The notes: generated by a model from the sequence alone, not told the origin. Shown: positions 36,932-50,973, counted from the stretch's first letter. The stretch is 64,000 nucleotides of DNA from Paracoccus halophilus (GCF_000763905.1 NZ_JRKN01000002.1:1-64000); one strand, 5' to 3'. Numbers and translations: made by a program.

Positions 36932-37041
36932 GACATGGCCTCCGCCCGGCATCGGGCCGGCACGGCGCACGTCCGATATCGGACGAGGTGCCGGCATTCC
37001 GGGATCGTTCCGGCACATGGCCCGGAAAAACGGTTCATCAT
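36928..37041 (-). CDS. possible 37-residue leader ORF coupled to the HdeD-like gene
   Basis: A short frame begins with ATGATG after AGGAGGG (7-8 bases away) and ends in an ATGA overlap with the HdeD-like start. It contains four cysteines. Codon choice includes several CGA and GGA codons, unlike the neighbours, and an internal palindrome (36970-36985) lies in it, so it may be regulatory rather than protein-coding. Confidence 0.3.
   Translation of the reverse strand: MMNRFSGPCAGTIPECRHLVRYRTCAVPARCRAEAMS
36970..36985. promoter_or_regulatory. 16-bp perfect palindrome CGTCCGATATCGGACG
   Basis: It is located 39-54 bp upstream of the HdeD-like start, in the gap between this gene and prs. The length and perfect symmetry suggest an operator for a dimeric regulator. 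No regulator gene is adjacent. Confidence 0.5.
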
Positions 37042-37209
37042 GCGACGTCCCTCCTGCTGGCCCGCGGCGCGCGGCCGAAAGCCCGTTGCTCCCAGCCCCT
37101 TGTGCCATCCGTCCGCCCCGACGGCAACCGCCCGCGACACCCGGCATCCGGGATCGCGTCCTGCGGCGCGCGCCTCTCAGGGCGCCGAACGGCGCGCCCC
37201 CGGCGGATC

Positions 37210-38229
37210 TCAGTCGCCCGCGTAAAGCCCTTCGTAGATCGGCCCCAGCGTGTCGACCTCGAACAGCGAACTGACAGAGGTGCCGTTCCAGATGTTCAGG
37301 ATCGCCTGCGCGAACATCGGCGCCATCGGCACGATGCGGATGTTCGAGGCGCCCTTGACCTTGTCGGTCGGCTCGATCGAATCGGTGATCACCAGTGATT
37401 TCATGACCGAATTCTGGACCCGCTCGACCGCCGGGCCGGACATGACGCCATGCGAGATATAGGCATGGACCTCGGTCGCGCCATGCTCGGTCAGAACCTG
37501 CGCCGCCTTGCACAGCGTGCCGGCCGTGTCGCACATGTCATCGACAATGATGCAGGTCTTGCCGGTCACATCGCCGATCACCGTCATTTCGGCGACCTCG
37601 CCGGGCTTTTCGCGCCGCTTGTCGACGATGGCCAGCGGCGCATTGATCCGCTGCGCCAGTTCACGGGCGCGCGCCACGCCGCCGACATCGGGCGAGATCA
37701 CCATCAGATCGTTCAGACGGTCGCGGAAATGGTGCCGGATATCCAGCGCGAAGACCGGCGCGGCATAGAGGTTGTCCACCGGGATGTCGAAAAAGCCCTG
37801 GATCTGCGCCGCGTGCAGGTCCAGCGTCAGGACCCGGTCCACGCCCGCCTCGGTCAGCAGATTGGCCACCAGCTTGGCGCTGATCGGCGTGCGGGCCTTG
37901 GCCCGGCGGTCCTGCCTTGCATAGCCGAAATAGGGAATGACCGCCGTGATGCGCGCCGCCGACGAACGCTTCAGCGCATCCGTCATGATCAGCAGTTCCA
38001 TCAGGTTGTCATTGGCCGGGTTCGAGGTCGGCTGGATGATGAACATGTCCTCGCCGCGGACGTTCTCATAGACCTCGACAAAGATCTCCTGATCGTTGAA
38101 ACGTTCGACCCGGGCATCGACCGGCGCGACATTCATGCCGCGATGCATGGACATGCGGCGGGCGATGGCGGCCGCCAGGGGTCGGTTGGCGTTTCCCGCG
38201 ATGAGTTTCGGCTCGGTCATGGCCGGCAT
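37210..38229 (-). CDS. prs: ribose-phosphate pyrophosphokinase
   Basis: Prs makes PRPP from ribose 5-phosphate and ATP, feeding purine, pyrimidine, histidine and tryptophan synthesis. The 339-residue class I enzyme has the divalent-metal/ATP region [20 protein letters not shown] and the PRPP loop [11 protein letters not shown]. The regulatory flexible loop follows [16 protein letters not shown]. The start at 38229 (MPAM) has GAGGGA 5 bases upstream; the next ATG at 38220 is an alternative. It stands alone, divergent from the HCCA isomerase gene. Confidence 0.97.
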   Translation of the reverse strand: MPAMTEPKLIAGNANRPLAAAIARRMSMHRGMNVAPVDARVERFNDQEIFVEVYENVRGEDMFIIQPTSNPANDNLMELLIMTDALKRSSAARITAVIPYFGYARQDRRAKARTPISAKLVANLLTEAGVDRVLTLDLHAAQIQGFFDIPVDNLYAAPVFALDIRHHFRDRLNDLMVISPDVGGVARARELAQRINAPLAIVDKRREKPGEVAEMTVIGDVTGKTCIIVDDMCDTAGTLCKAAQVLTEHGATEVHAYISHGVMSGPAVERVQNSVMKSLVITDSIEPTDKVKGASNIRIVPMAPMFAQAILNIWNGTSVSSLFEVDTLGPIYEGLYAGD

Positions 38230-38309
38230 TTGCTTCCCTCGTAAGGATTCGTGCGATTGCACACGCCTTAGCACCGGGATAGCCTGCCCGCAAACCCGGA
38301 GGGCCACGC

Positions 38310-38909
38310 ATGGCGCATATCGACTATTACTTCGGAACCCCGAGCCCCTGGTCCTATCTGGCCGGCGACCGGCTGGAGCGGATCGCCGCCCGCCACGGCG
38401 CCACGATCACCTACAAGCCCGTGGATCTGATGCAGCTTTTCGACCGCACCGGCGGCGTTCGCCCGGCGGATCGCCACCCTTCGCGGCTGGAAATGCGGGC
38501 GCAGGAATTGCAGCGATGGTCGCGGCATCTGGGCATGCCGCTCAATCTCAGGCCGGCCTTCTGGCCGGTCAACCCCGCGCCCTCGTCCTATGCCATCATC
38601 GCCGCGCAGCAGGCGGGGGGCGGCGATCTGGCGGGGCTGGTGCAGTCCTTCCTGCGCGCGGTCTGGGCGGAAGAGGAAAACATCGCCGACGATCAGGTGA
38701 TCCGCGCGAAACTGTCGGCCGCCGGCTTCGACCCGGCGCTGGCCGACAAGGGGCTGTTTGTCGGCGCCGAGACCTTTGGCCGCAATCTGGAAGAGGCGGT
38801 CGCGGCGGGCGTCTTCGGGGCGCCCTTCTACATCCTGCGCGACAGCGACGCGCGGTTCTGGGGCCAGGACCGGCTGGATTTCCTCGACCGCGAACTGGCC
38901 GCGCCGTGA
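38310..38909 (+). CDS. 2-hydroxychromene-2-carboxylate isomerase family protein
   Basis: The 199-residue protein is a DsbA-like kappa-class glutathione transferase relative. The N-terminus ([20 protein letters not shown]) carries the serine in place of the CxxC motif. A helical insert and the C-terminal [12 protein letters not shown] block with cis-Pro follow. The true substrate may be other than a naphthalene catabolite, because no aromatic pathway lies nearby. The stop overlaps the GTG start of the following hydrolase. Confidence 0.88.
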   Translation: MAHIDYYFGTPSPWSYLAGDRLERIAARHGATITYKPVDLMQLFDRTGGVRPADRHPSRLEMRAQELQRWSRHLGMPLNLRPAFWPVNPAPSSYAIIAAQQAGGGDLAGLVQSFLRAVWAEEENIADDQVIRAKLSAAGFDPALADKGLFVGAETFGRNLEEAVAAGVFGAPFYILRDSDARFWGQDRLDFLDRELAAP

Positions 38910-39673
38910 GCGATCTGCACCTCAGGCAATGGCCGGGAGCCGAGGAACGTCCGGCGCTGGCCCTGCATTGCATGATGGGCAATGCCAGCTATTGGGGGCC
39001 GATTGCCGGCAAGCTGGCCGACAAGGTGCGGATCAGTGCCCCCGACCTGCCCGGCCACGGCCAGAGCCCGGACTGGCCGGGCGAGCCCGATTACCACAGC
39101 TTTACCACCCAGGCAGTGGCGCGGCTGATCGACCGGCCGATGGACCTGATCGGCCATAGCCTGGGCGCCACGGTCGCCCTGCGCATCGCGATCGCCGCAC
39201 CCGAAGCCGTGCGCAGCCTGACCCTGATCGAGCCGGTCCTGTTCGCCGCCACCCCCGACCCCGCGAATGACGCGGTGATGCAGGAACTGCACGCGCTGGT
39301 GGCCGCCGGCCAGAGCGACGAGGCCGCGCGGCGCTTCCTGTCGATCTGGGGCGGCATCCAGTGGGAATCGCAGACCCCGGCGGGGCGCGAGCGGCTGGCG
39401 CGGCAGATGCAGCTTGTGGTGGCCGGGAACGAGACGCTGATGCGCGACGCCGCCAATATGCTGCGCGAGGGCGGGCTTGAGGGCATCGACGCCCCCTGCA
39501 TGATCCTGATCGGGCAGGATTCGCCCGCGGTGATCGGCGACATCGCCGATGCGCTGGCCGCGCGCCTGCCCGATGTCGGCCGGGCACGGCTTCCGGGCGC
39601 CGCCCATATGCTGCCGATCACCCATCCCCGGCAGGTCGCCGAACTGATCGGCCTGAACCTGGACCGTGCCTGA
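38906..39673 (+). CDS. alpha/beta-fold hydrolase
   Basis: The 255-residue protein starts with GTG overlapping the previous stop codon. The nucleophile elbow is GHSLGA (near residue 89), the oxyanion/HG-like region is LALHCMMGNASYWGPI, and the catalytic histidine is in GAAHMLPITHPRQVAEL. The acid is probably D in IGQDSPAV. It is coupled to the HCCA isomerase homologue. The substrate is unknown. Confidence 0.9.
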   Translation: MSDLHLRQWPGAEERPALALHCMMGNASYWGPIAGKLADKVRISAPDLPGHGQSPDWPGEPDYHSFTTQAVARLIDRPMDLIGHSLGATVALRIAIAAPEAVRSLTLIEPVLFAATPDPANDAVMQELHALVAAGQSDEAARRFLSIWGGIQWESQTPAGRERLARQMQLVVAGNETLMRDAANMLREGGLEGIDAPCMILIGQDSPAVIGDIADALAARLPDVGRARLPGAAHMLPITHPRQVAELIGLNLDRA

Positions 39674-39681
39674 TCGCGGCA

Positions 39682-40032
39682 CTATTCCGCCGACCAGTCC
39701 TCTTCGTAGCGGACCGGGCCAATGGCCATCCAGCGGGCGCGAACACGCGCGACACGGGTATCGCCCCAGGTGCTGAACCGCAGCACGAAACCATCCTCCG
39801 CGATCTCGATCGCCTGAATATCGGCGCGCTGATTGGCGTTGCAATCGATATCCCACATGCTGAGCGCGACCTGCACGCAGGGCGGCTCAAGGAAGGGATG
39901 CGGGAACCGGACATGACGGCTTTCGCTGCGCGTCCCTGTGCCGGACCACATCGGGCCGTCACTCTCGAATGCGGAAAATATCTCGGTCTCTCCGGTCGAG
40001 ACACCGACAGCGGCATGGCCAAAACGCTTCAA
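39682..40032 (-). CDS. H-type lectin domain protein
   Basis: The 116-residue protein (from the TTG at 40032) is almost entirely an H-type lectin domain. This is recognised by the run of aromatic beta strands: HVRFPHPFLEPPCVQVALSMWDIDCNANQRADIQA and GFVLRFSTWGDTRVARVRARWMAIG. This fold binds GalNAc-type sugars in invertebrates and is scattered in marine bacteria. The TTG start is chosen because GGAGGTGA sits 5-7 bases ahead. The in-frame ATGs at 40047 and 40065 lack any ribosome site. There is no signal peptide. The role is unknown. Confidence 0.75.
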   Translation of the reverse strand: MKRFGHAAVGVSTGETEIFSAFESDGPMWSGTGTRSESRHVRFPHPFLEPPCVQVALSMWDIDCNANQRADIQAIEIAEDGFVLRFSTWGDTRVARVRARWMAIGPVRYEEDWSAE

Positions 40033-40080
40033 GTCACTCACCTCCATGAGACGATAAGATGACAAAGCGATGAAGTAATA

Positions 40081-40114
40081 AAGCCCCGGAATCTCCGGGG
40101 CTTGCTGTTTTTTT
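40081..40114. terminator. bidirectional terminator behind atpC
   Basis: A perfect 10-bp stem (AAGCCCCGGA / TCCGGGGCTT) with a 3-base loop lies 26 bp beyond the atpC stop. On the plus strand it is followed by a run of T at 40108-40114. On the minus strand TTTATTA follows. It closes the ATP synthase operon. Confidence 0.85.
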
Positions 40115-40128
40115 CGTCAGTTTTGATT

Positions 40129-40575
40129 CTAAGCCAGGAAATTCGCCTGTTTCGGGTCCAGCCCGATATGGGTGCCAAGCGCCTCCATATCGGCCAAGAG
40201 CTTGACCGCGGCGGCCACGACCTCCTCGGCGGCGCTGTCCTTTTCCCGGGCGATCTGCACCCGGCGCTGTGCCTGCAGCATCATGTCGTTGAAGACATCC
40301 TGGGTCATTTCGGCCCGCGCCAGGCCGCGTTCGGCCAGCAGGCTGACGGAATCGCCGTTGATCTCGGCGAAACCGCCGGTCACCGCGAACTCGGTCTCGT
40401 TCCCGTCGCCGTCGATCACCGTCACAACCCCGGGGCGCAGGTTCACGATGGCCGGCGCATGGCCGGGCATCGCCGTCAGATCGCCCTCGGAGCCGGGCAG
40501 GCGCACCTCGCGGGCCGGAACGGAGATCAGGCTCCCCTCCGGCGAGACGAGGTCGAACTGCATCGTATCGGCCAT
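40129..40575 (-). CDS. atpC: F1 ATP synthase epsilon subunit
   Basis: Epsilon links the gamma stalk to the c-ring and regulates ATP hydrolysis. The 148-residue protein has the N-terminal beta-sandwich (MQFDLVSPEGSLISVPAREVRLPGSEGDLTAMPGHAP) and a helical C-terminal hairpin from about residue 88. It is the last gene of atpHAGDC, 9 bp after atpD, and is followed by a terminator. Confidence 0.96.
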   Translation of the reverse strand: MADTMQFDLVSPEGSLISVPAREVRLPGSEGDLTAMPGHAPAIVNLRPGVVTVIDGDGNETEFAVTGGFAEINGDSVSLLAERGLARAEMTQDVFNDMMLQAQRRVQIAREKDSAAEEVVAAAVKLLADMEALGTHIGLDPKQANFLA

Positions 40576-40584
40576 ATCGCCCCC

Positions 40585-42902
<2,318 letters not shown>

Positions 42903-42914
42903 CTATCCCTCCTC

Positions 42915-44449
<1,535 letters not shown>

Positions 44450-44450
<1 letters not shown>

Positions 44451-45016
44451 TATCCGACCTCTTTCATAGCGTTCTGTAGGGATGCGAGCTTGGATCTGAT
44501 CGAGCTGTCGATCATCTGCGAGCCCAGTTTGACGATCATGCCGCCGATAAGAGTTTCATCGACGCGCGCGTTCAGTTTGATCTTCTTGCCCGATTTCCGG
44601 GCCAGCGTGTCCGCGAGGCGGGTTTTCTGCTGATCGCTGAGCGCCGCGGCGCTGACGACATCCGCCGTGATCTCTCCGCGCGTATCGGCGATCAGGCCGC
44701 GCAGTTTCGCCACGAATTGTGGCAGCGCGAACAGGCGGCGATTGCGCGCCATCAGCCGCAACGTATTGGCCAGCGCGGGCGAAAAGCCCATCTTTTCGGC
44801 CAGCGCGCCGATCGCGGCCTCCTGGTCCTGGCGGTCATAGATCGGAGAAACGCTCAGTTCGCGCAGATCCGCGCTGCTGTCATAGGCCGAGGCCAGTTCG
44901 TCGACCTGCCCGGACAAAGCGTCGATCGCGCCCGAATCCCGGACCAGATCGAACAGGGCCTGCGCGTAACGCCCGGCGATATCAGCGGAAATCGAAGCGG
45001 AATTGGCCACGGTCAT
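44450..45016 (-). CDS. atpH: F1 ATP synthase delta subunit
   Basis: Delta joins F1 to the peripheral stalk. The 188-residue protein has the helical N-terminal domain ([24 protein letters not shown]) and the C-terminal [30 protein letters not shown] block. It is the first gene of the operon. The FO genes are not in this window, as is normal for this group, where FO is encoded elsewhere. Confidence 0.97.
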
Positions 45017-45322
45017 CCTTCCGTTTAGCGCATGCTCCGCGACGGGCCGGCGGCGGGCCGGTCGGTTGCAGAGCGCGTGGTCAATGGGTCGGCCAGCCGG
45101 AACGGCGGGCTTTCCCGGAATCTGCCGCGTCTCTAGCAGGTGATTTTACCTGCCGCAACCGCATTGCACACGGAAACGCGAGTGTTTGCGCCCCCATGCC
45201 CGCCGCCGGGAAACCGCAGGCGCGAACCGTCGCGAATCGGCCACAGCGGCCCGATCCCGGCCGATACCCGGCCCCGGGGTTTCGCCCCGACGGCGCCCGC
45301 TGGTGGCCGCTGGTGACCACCA
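45017..45322. other. intergenic region upstream of atpH
   Basis: This 306-bp region must contain the atp operon promoter (reading left). It holds a 6-bp inverted repeat GCAGGT/ACCTGC with a GATTTT loop at 45136-45153 and several GC-rich hairpins nearer to the methyltransferase stop. No gene is seen in it. Confidence 0.5.
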
Positions 45323-46105
45323 TCAGCCCGGATCGCGCAGCGCACCCCCCGCGCGCTGGCCCGAGGCGATCGGCTTGGCGATTCCGCCCAGCACGTCCAG
45401 CGGGCTGGGGACGCGCATCTTGCTGTCGCGCCCGACCGGGGCCTGCACCTGCTTGCTGAACTCGGTCAGGACCACGCCCGCGACCAGCACCTGGCTGATG
45501 CGGCTGCCGGTGCGTTCCCACATCTGCGCGCTTTTCAGCCAGAAGCGCCGGTCCGAGGGCGGAATATACAGAGCCGCGCCGGTCCGCTCGGCCACGAACC
45601 CCGCCGCGCGCGCCTGCGCCTCGAGCTGGCCGGCGGTGAAGCTGCGGCCAAAGCCGAAGGGCGTCGTCTCGGACCGCGCCCACAGCCCCGCGCGGTTGGG
45701 CACCATGACCAGCATCCGCCCCCCCGGCCCCAGCACCCGCAGCGCCTCGTCCAGCAGGGCGACGGGATGGTCGGCGGTCTCGAGTGCGTGCAGCAGGACC
45801 AGCCGGTCGACGCTGCCGGTATCCAGCGGCCAGGCGGTTTCCTCGCACAGGGCCGCGCAATTGGGCAGGCCCGCAGGCCAGGCCATCGCCCCCTGCGGCC
45901 CCGGCATCAGCGCGGTCACGCGGCGCGCATGCGACAGATAGGGGCGCAGCAGCGGCGCGGCGAAACCGTAACCGGCCACCGTCATCGCCTGCGCCTGATC
46001 GGGCGGCCAGAGCGTGGTCAGCCGGTCGCGCAGGATGCGCTGCACCACGCGCCCAAGGGCGCGGGTATAATAGAACTTGCGCAGTTCATAGACATCGTGA
46101 TGCAT
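45323..46105 (-). CDS. class I SAM-dependent methyltransferase
   Basis: The 260-residue protein has a methyltransferase type 11 core: glycine motif VAGYGFAAPLLRPY (about 43-56), acidic/aromatic loop DTGSVDRLVLLHALETADHP and LLDEALRVLGPGGRMLVMVPNRAGLWARSETTPFGFGRSFT. The Rhodobacterales members sit beside gloB, divergently, as here. The start ATG is at 46105. The frame extends upstream into the gloB leader but lacks a ribosome site. The substrate is unknown. Confidence 0.88.
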   Translation of the reverse strand: MHHDVYELRKFYYTRALGRVVQRILRDRLTTLWPPDQAQAMTVAGYGFAAPLLRPYLSHARRVTALMPGPQGAMAWPAGLPNCAALCEETAWPLDTGSVDRLVLLHALETADHPVALLDEALRVLGPGGRMLVMVPNRAGLWARSETTPFGFGRSFTAGQLEAQARAAGFVAERTGAALYIPPSDRRFWLKSAQMWERTGSRISQVLVAGVVLTEFSKQVQAPVGRDSKMRVPSPLDVLGGIAKPIASGQRAGGALRDPG

Positions 46106-46156
46106 TGCGCCTCCGCCGCTACCGGGCCAGACTGGGGGAAAGAACGGGGTTTGCCA

Positions 46157-46903
46157 ATGCCGCTGGAACTTGTTCCGATCCGCTGCCTGACCGACAACTA
46201 TGCCTGGCTGGTCCATGGCAATGGCCAGACCGCGCTGATCGACGCGCCCGAAGCCGCGCCGATTCTAGCCGAGCTTGCGGCGCGCGGCTGGTCGCTGGAT
46301 ATGATCGCGATCACCCATCATCACGCCGATCACATCCAGGCCGTGCCCGAACTGGTCGCCGCCAGCGGCGCGCGCGTGACCGGCAATGCCGATGACGCGG
46401 CCCGGTTGCCGGTGCTGGACCACCCGGTGCGGCCCGGCGATACCCTCGCGATCTGCGGCGAGGCGGCCTCGGTGATCGATGTCTCGGGACATACCATCGG
46501 CCATATCGCCTTTCACCTGCCGCAATCCGCCATGGTCTTTACCGCCGACAGCCTGATGGCGCTTGGCTGCGGCCGCCTGTTCGAGGGCGACGCGGCGATG
46601 ATGTGGGCCAGCCTGTCGCGGCTGAACGCCCTGCCCGGCGAAACGCTGGTCTGCTCGGGCCATGACTATTGCCGCGGCAACGGGGCCTTTGCGCTTTCGG
46701 TCGATCCCGACAATGCCGCGCTTCGCCAAAGGCTCGACGATACCGCCGCCGGCCGCCGCCCCTGCGCCCCCGCGACCCTGGCCGATGAGCGCGCGACCAA
46801 TCCGTTTCTGAGGGTTGAGGCGTTGCGCGCATCGCTGGGGCTGGAAGACGCGCCCGATGCCGCGGTCTTTGGCAAGCTGCGCCAGATGAAAGACGGTTTC
46901 TGA
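46157..46903 (+). CDS. gloB: hydroxyacylglutathione hydrolase (glyoxalase II)
   Basis: GloB hydrolyses S-lactoylglutathione to lactate and glutathione in methylglyoxal detoxification. The 248-residue metallo-beta-lactamase-fold enzyme has the binuclear metal motif THHHADH (53-59), the GHTIGHIAFH motif and the C-terminal glyoxalase II part with the GHDYCRGNGAFA motif. It is divergent from the methyltransferase gene. Confidence 0.95.
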   Translation: MPLELVPIRCLTDNYAWLVHGNGQTALIDAPEAAPILAELAARGWSLDMIAITHHHADHIQAVPELVAASGARVTGNADDAARLPVLDHPVRPGDTLAICGEAASVIDVSGHTIGHIAFHLPQSAMVFTADSLMALGCGRLFEGDAAMMWASLSRLNALPGETLVCSGHDYCRGNGAFALSVDPDNAALRQRLDDTAAGRRPCAPATLADERATNPFLRVEALRASLGLEDAPDAAVFGKLRQMKDGF

Positions 46904-47024
46904 GGTGATTTGGCAACGCCGCGATGCTCCGGGCCGGCGCCGGCAAAAGCTCCAAGCCGCTGTTTGCGCAGCCGCCCGGATGCTTGAAATTGCGCCGCCC
47001 AGACATCACATCTTGCTCAACTGG

Positions 47025-47055
47025 GGTAATTTCGGCAGCACCCAAGGAAATTACC
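47025..47055. promoter_or_regulatory. inverted repeat GGTAATTTC-N13-GAAATTACC upstream of clpA
   Basis: Two perfect 9-bp arms with a 13-bp spacer give 22 bp between centres, about two helical turns. It begins 141 bp before clpA and 122 bp after gloB. No T-run follows, so a regulator-binding site is more likely than a terminator. Confidence 0.5.
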
Positions 47056-47165
47056 GCTTGAATTGCGCGGAAATCCACCAAAACTTAACTGTATCGTGAC
47101 AGTCTGGTCAGGTGGACCGCTAAATATGGCGGCCCATACCGCCAGCCGACTGACAGGAGCTAGAC

Positions 47166-49487
47166 GTGCCGTCCTTTTCGACCTCGCTGGAACAGGCCAT
47201 CCATGCCGCGCTCGCGCTGGCCAATGAGCATCATCATGAACTCGCGACGCTCGAGCATCTGCTGCTGGCGCTGACCGAGGAACCCGATGCCATCAAGGTG
47301 ATGCAGGCCTGCAATGTCGATCTGGACGAATTGCGCCGCCTGCTCGTCGAATTCATCGAGGACGATCTTTCCACCCTGATCACCGATGTCGAAGGGTCCG
47401 AGGCCGTGCCCACGGCCGCCTTCCAGCGGGTGATCCAGCGGGCCGCGATTCACGTGCAATCCTCGGGCCGGACCGAGGTGACGGGGGCGAATGTGCTCGT
47501 CGCGATCTTTGCCGAGCGCGAATCGAACGCGGCCTTCTTCCTGCAGGAACTGGACATGACGCGTTATGACGCGGTGAACTTCATCGCCCATGGCGTCGCC
47601 AAGAATCCCTCCTTCTCGGAAAACCGCACCGTGCAGGGCTCGGACCAGCCGGCCGAGCAGGCGCAGGCCGAACAGGAACAGGCCAAGAGCGAATCCGCCC
47701 TGTCGAAATATTGCGTGGATCTGAACAACAAGGCGGTCAAGGGCGACGTGGATCCCCTGATCGGCCGCGCCGACGAGGTCGAGCGCTGCATTCAGGTCCT
47801 GTGCCGGCGCCGCAAGAACAACCCGCTGCTGGTGGGCGATCCCGGCGTTGGCAAGACCGCCATCGCCGAAGGTCTGGCGCTCAAGATCACCCGCGGCGAG
47901 ACGCCCGATGTGCTGTCCGGCTCGACCATCTTTTCGCTCGACATGGGGGCGCTGCTGGCCGGCACCCGCTATCGCGGCGATTTCGAGGAACGCCTGAAAG
48001 CCGTGGTAAAGGAACTGGAAGAGCATCCCGACGCCATCCTGTTCATCGACGAGATTCACACGGTGATCGGCGCCGGCGCCACCTCCGGCGGCGCCATGGA
48101 CGCCTCGAACCTGCTCAAGCCGGCGCTTGCCGGTGGCAAGCTGCGCTGCATGGGCTCGACCACCTACAAGGAATTCCGCCAGCATTTCGAAAAGGACCGC
48201 GCCCTGTCGCGCCGTTTCCAGAAGATCGACGTCAACGAACCGACCGTGCCCGACACGATCAAGATCCTGATGGGGCTGAAGCCCAGCTTCGAAAAGCATC
48301 ACGATCTGCGCTATACCAATGACGCGATCAAGACCGCGGTCGAACTGTCGGCCCGCTACATCCACGACCGCAAGCTGCCCGACAAGGCGATCGACGTGAT
48401 CGACGAGGCCGGTGCGGCGCAGCATCTGGTCGCCGAAAGCAAGCGCCGCAAGACCATCGGCCCGAAAGAGATCGAGGCGGTGGTCGCCAAGATCGCGCGC
48501 ATCCCGCCCAAGAACGTCTCCAAGGACGACGCCAGCGTGCTCAAGGATCTCGAGGCCACGCTGAAACGGCTCGTCTTCGGCCAGGACGCCGCGATCGAGG
48601 CGCTGGCCTCGTCGATCAAGCTGGCGCGCGCAGGCCTGCGCGAACCCGAAAAGCCGATCGGCAACTACCTCTTTGCCGGCCCCACCGGCGTCGGCAAGAC
48701 CGAGGTCGCCAAGCAGCTGGCCGCCAGCCTCGGCGTCGAACTGCTGCGCTTCGACATGTCCGAATACATGGAGAAACACGCCGTCAGCCGCCTGATCGGC
48801 GCCCCGCCCGGCTATGTCGGCTTCGATCAGGGCGGCCTGCTGACCGATGGCATCGACCAGCATCCGCATTGCGTGCTGCTGCTGGACGAGATCGAAAAGG
48901 CGCATCCGGATGTCTACAACATCCTGTTGCAGGTCATGGATAACGGCAAGCTGACCGATCACAATGGCCGTCAGGTCGATTTCCGCAACGTCATCCTGAT
49001 CATGACCTCGAACGCCGGCGCGGCGGATCAGGCCAAGGCGGCCTTCGGTTTCGGCCGCGACCGCCGCGAGGGCGAGGATACGGCCGCCATCGAGCGCACC
49101 TTTACACCGGAATTCCGCAACCGCCTTGATGCGGTGATCAGTTTCTCGCCGCTCTCGCGCGAGACGATCGTCCAGGTGGTCGAAAAGTTCGTCCTGCAAC
49201 TGGAGGCGCAGCTGATCGACCGCGGCGTGCATATCGAACTGACGCCGGAAGCCGCCGAATGGCTGGCCGAGAAAGGCTATGATGATCGAATGGGCGCCCG
49301 CCCGCTGGGTCGGGTAATCCAGGAAACCATCAAGAAGCCTCTGGCCGAGGAGCTGCTGTTCGGGCGCCTCACCAAAGGTGGTGTCGTCCGGGTCCGGATC
49401 GAGGAAGACAGGCCCATCTTCGACATCACGGGTCCGGACACGCCGAGGATCAGCAACTCCAAACCGCCACTGCTGACTGCGGACTAG
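47166..49487 (+). CDS. clpA: ATP-dependent Clp protease ATP-binding subunit ClpA
   Basis: ClpA unfolds substrates, with ClpS as N-degron adaptor, and feeds them to ClpP. The 773-residue protein has the N-domain (about 1-145), a first AAA+ domain with GDPGVGKT (224-231), a second with GPTGVGKT (505-512), and the ClpP-binding loop region [13 protein letters not shown] before [10 protein letters not shown]. The start is GTG with AGGAG 8 bases before. No clpS lies upstream, although in many bacteria clpS directly precedes clpA. An IS5-like remnant begins directly behind the stop. Confidence 0.97.
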   Translation: MPSFSTSLEQAIHAALALANEHHHELATLEHLLLALTEEPDAIKVMQACNVDLDELRRLLVEFIEDDLSTLITDVEGSEAVPTAAFQRVIQRAAIHVQSSGRTEVTGANVLVAIFAERESNAAFFLQELDMTRYDAVNFIAHGVAKNPSFSENRTVQGSDQPAEQAQAEQEQAKSESALSKYCVDLNNKAVKGDVDPLIGRADEVERCIQVLCRRRKNNPLLVGDPGVGKTAIAEGLALKITRGETPDVLSGSTIFSLDMGALLAGTRYRGDFEERLKAVVKELEEHPDAILFIDEIHTVIGAGATSGGAMDASNLLKPALAGGKLRCMGSTTYKEFRQHFEKDRALSRRFQKIDVNEPTVPDTIKILMGLKPSFEKHHDLRYTNDAIKTAVELSARYIHDRKLPDKAIDVIDEAGAAQHLVAESKRRKTIGPKEIEAVVAKIARIPPKNVSKDDASVLKDLEATLKRLVFGQDAAIEALASSIKLARAGLREPEKPIGNYLFAGPTGVGKTEVAKQLAASLGVELLRFDMSEYMEKHAVSRLIGAPPGYVGFDQGGLLTDGIDQHPHCVLLLDEIEKAHPDVYNILLQVMDNGKLTDHNGRQVDFRNVILIMTSNAGAADQAKAAFGFGRDRREGEDTAAIERTFTPEFRNRLDAVISFSPLSRETIVQVVEKFVLQLEAQLIDRGVHIELTPEAAEWLAEKGYDDRMGARPLGRVIQETIKKPLAEELLFGRLTKGGVVRVRIEEDRPIFDITGPDTPRISNSKPPLLTAD

Positions 49488-49489
49488 GA

Positions 49490-49785
49490 CCCGCGGGCAG
49501 TTGCGTGATCCATAGGAGGGTTGCGGCGATTGTGATCACATGGAGGAAATTTCTCGCGGTTTTTCATAGCGTGTTGCCACTCGGCGGAACTGCTTGAGCT
49601 TTGAAAAGCAGCATTCTATCAGGCGCCGCTGTGCGTACAGCGCCGTATCAAGAGGATATTTGCGCGCACGCGGCGGGTTGTCGGGGATCACTCCGATGGC
49701 GTTCTTGTCGACGATGGTTCTGCGCTGGTTATTGCTGCCATAGGCGTGACCTGTCACGAGATTTTTCTTCCATCTGCAGCTAGAG
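49490..49785 (-). pseudogene. IS5-family (IS427-like) transposase C-terminal fragment
   Basis: Translation on the minus strand gives HAYGSNNQRRTIVDKNAIGVIPDNP, then LDTALYAQRRLIECCFSKLKQFRRVATRYEK. After a frameshift near 49557 it reads KTARNFLHVITIAATLLW. These match the C-terminal third (YREK-like region) of IS5/IS427 transposases. The N-terminal two thirds are missing, replaced by an IS3-like element. It is inactive. Confidence 0.8.
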
Positions 49786-49806
49786 TCCTTTCCAGCGAGA
49801 GGGCAG

Positions 49807-50973
49807 ATGATGATGAAGGCACGACTGACCGAAGAACAGATCATCGGCATCCTGCAAGAGCACGAGGCCGGGGCGAAATGCGCCGATCTGTCCCGTAGGC
49901 ATGGCATGTCGGAGGGCACGTTCTGCGCTTGGAAGGCAAAGTAGTCCGGGCTGGCGCTATGGGGCCAAGAGACTTCGAGCACTTGATGACGATAATCTCA
50001 AGCTGAAGAAGCTGGTGGCCGAACAGATTCTGTAGCTGGCAGAGATGAAGGAACTGCTTGCCAAAAACTGGTGACGCCTGCCGTGAAGGCGAAGCGGTCG
50101 CGCATTTGAAGACCCTGTTTGGCCTGCCAGATCGCGGGCGCGGATCGCAGGAGGGTGCGCTACCAGTCCCGACGTCCGCCGGAGACGGCGCTGCGGGGCC
50201 GGCTGCGCGATCTTGCCAATGAGAGAAACCATTTCGGCTATCGGCGGCTGGTCATCCTGTTGCGTCGGTAAGCCGAGCCGTCCGGGATCAATCTGATCTA
50301 CCGCCTGTATCGCGAAAAGGGACTGGTGGTAGGCAAGCGCAAGGCGCGCCACAAGGCACTTGGACGCACCCTTTGATCTTGATCGAGGCGCGCCAACGCC
50401 CATTGGTCGCTCGGCTTCGTGCATGATCAGTTCGCTTGCGGGCGGAGGTTCGGGATCCTGAACGTGGTCGACGACGCCACCCACGAATGCTTGGCAGAGA
50501 CCCCGTTCGCCATCGGCCTCGGACCGGTGGCGGCTCGATGGCTCACCCTCGTTTTCCGGCCGACATGTGGTGCGTGAACTGACATCATTGAGCGAGCGAA
50601 GAGGCCGACCGAGCATGATCGTGTCCAAAAAATGGCACCGAACTGACCTCGAATGCCATCCTGCGGTGGTATGCCGAGAGCAGAATCAACTGGCCCTACA
50701 TTGCGCCCGGCAAACCGATGCAAAACGCGTCGCAGGTTCTCTCGGACCGGTGACGTTCACCTGCTCCCTCTCGAAAGCTTCAATGGTCGGATGCGCGACG
50801 AGTTCCTGGAGGATACCTTGTTCCGCAACCTGTCCCCTACTTGCGAGCTGATCACGGCATGGGCGATCGACTACAACACCGAGCGGCCACACTCGGCCCT
50901 GGGCAACCACACGCCTGCGGGGGTTCGCCCTGCCCCTGACCATTGCAATCGCCCGGCACGCTGCGCGCGATGA
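49807..50973 (+). pseudogene. decayed IS3-family (IS407/IS51-like) orfA-orfB
   Basis: OrfA starts at 49807 (MMMKARLTEEQIIGILQEHEAGAK) but has a TAG at 49942-49944, a frameshift, and another TAG in the LVAEQIL segment. OrfB is recognisable as RVRYQSRRPPETALRGRL, HFGYRRL, FVHDQFACGRRFRILNVVDD and ESFNGRMRDEFLEDTLF, and ends DYNTERPHSALGNHTP. A run of A at about 50630 shifts the frame and destroys the second catalytic Asp of the DDE triad. Several disabling changes mean it cannot move by itself. Confidence 0.85.

Noticed and set aside
47160..49232. 690-codon open frame opposite clpA
   Set aside because: It is an antisense shadow; ClpA on the plus strand explains the region completely.
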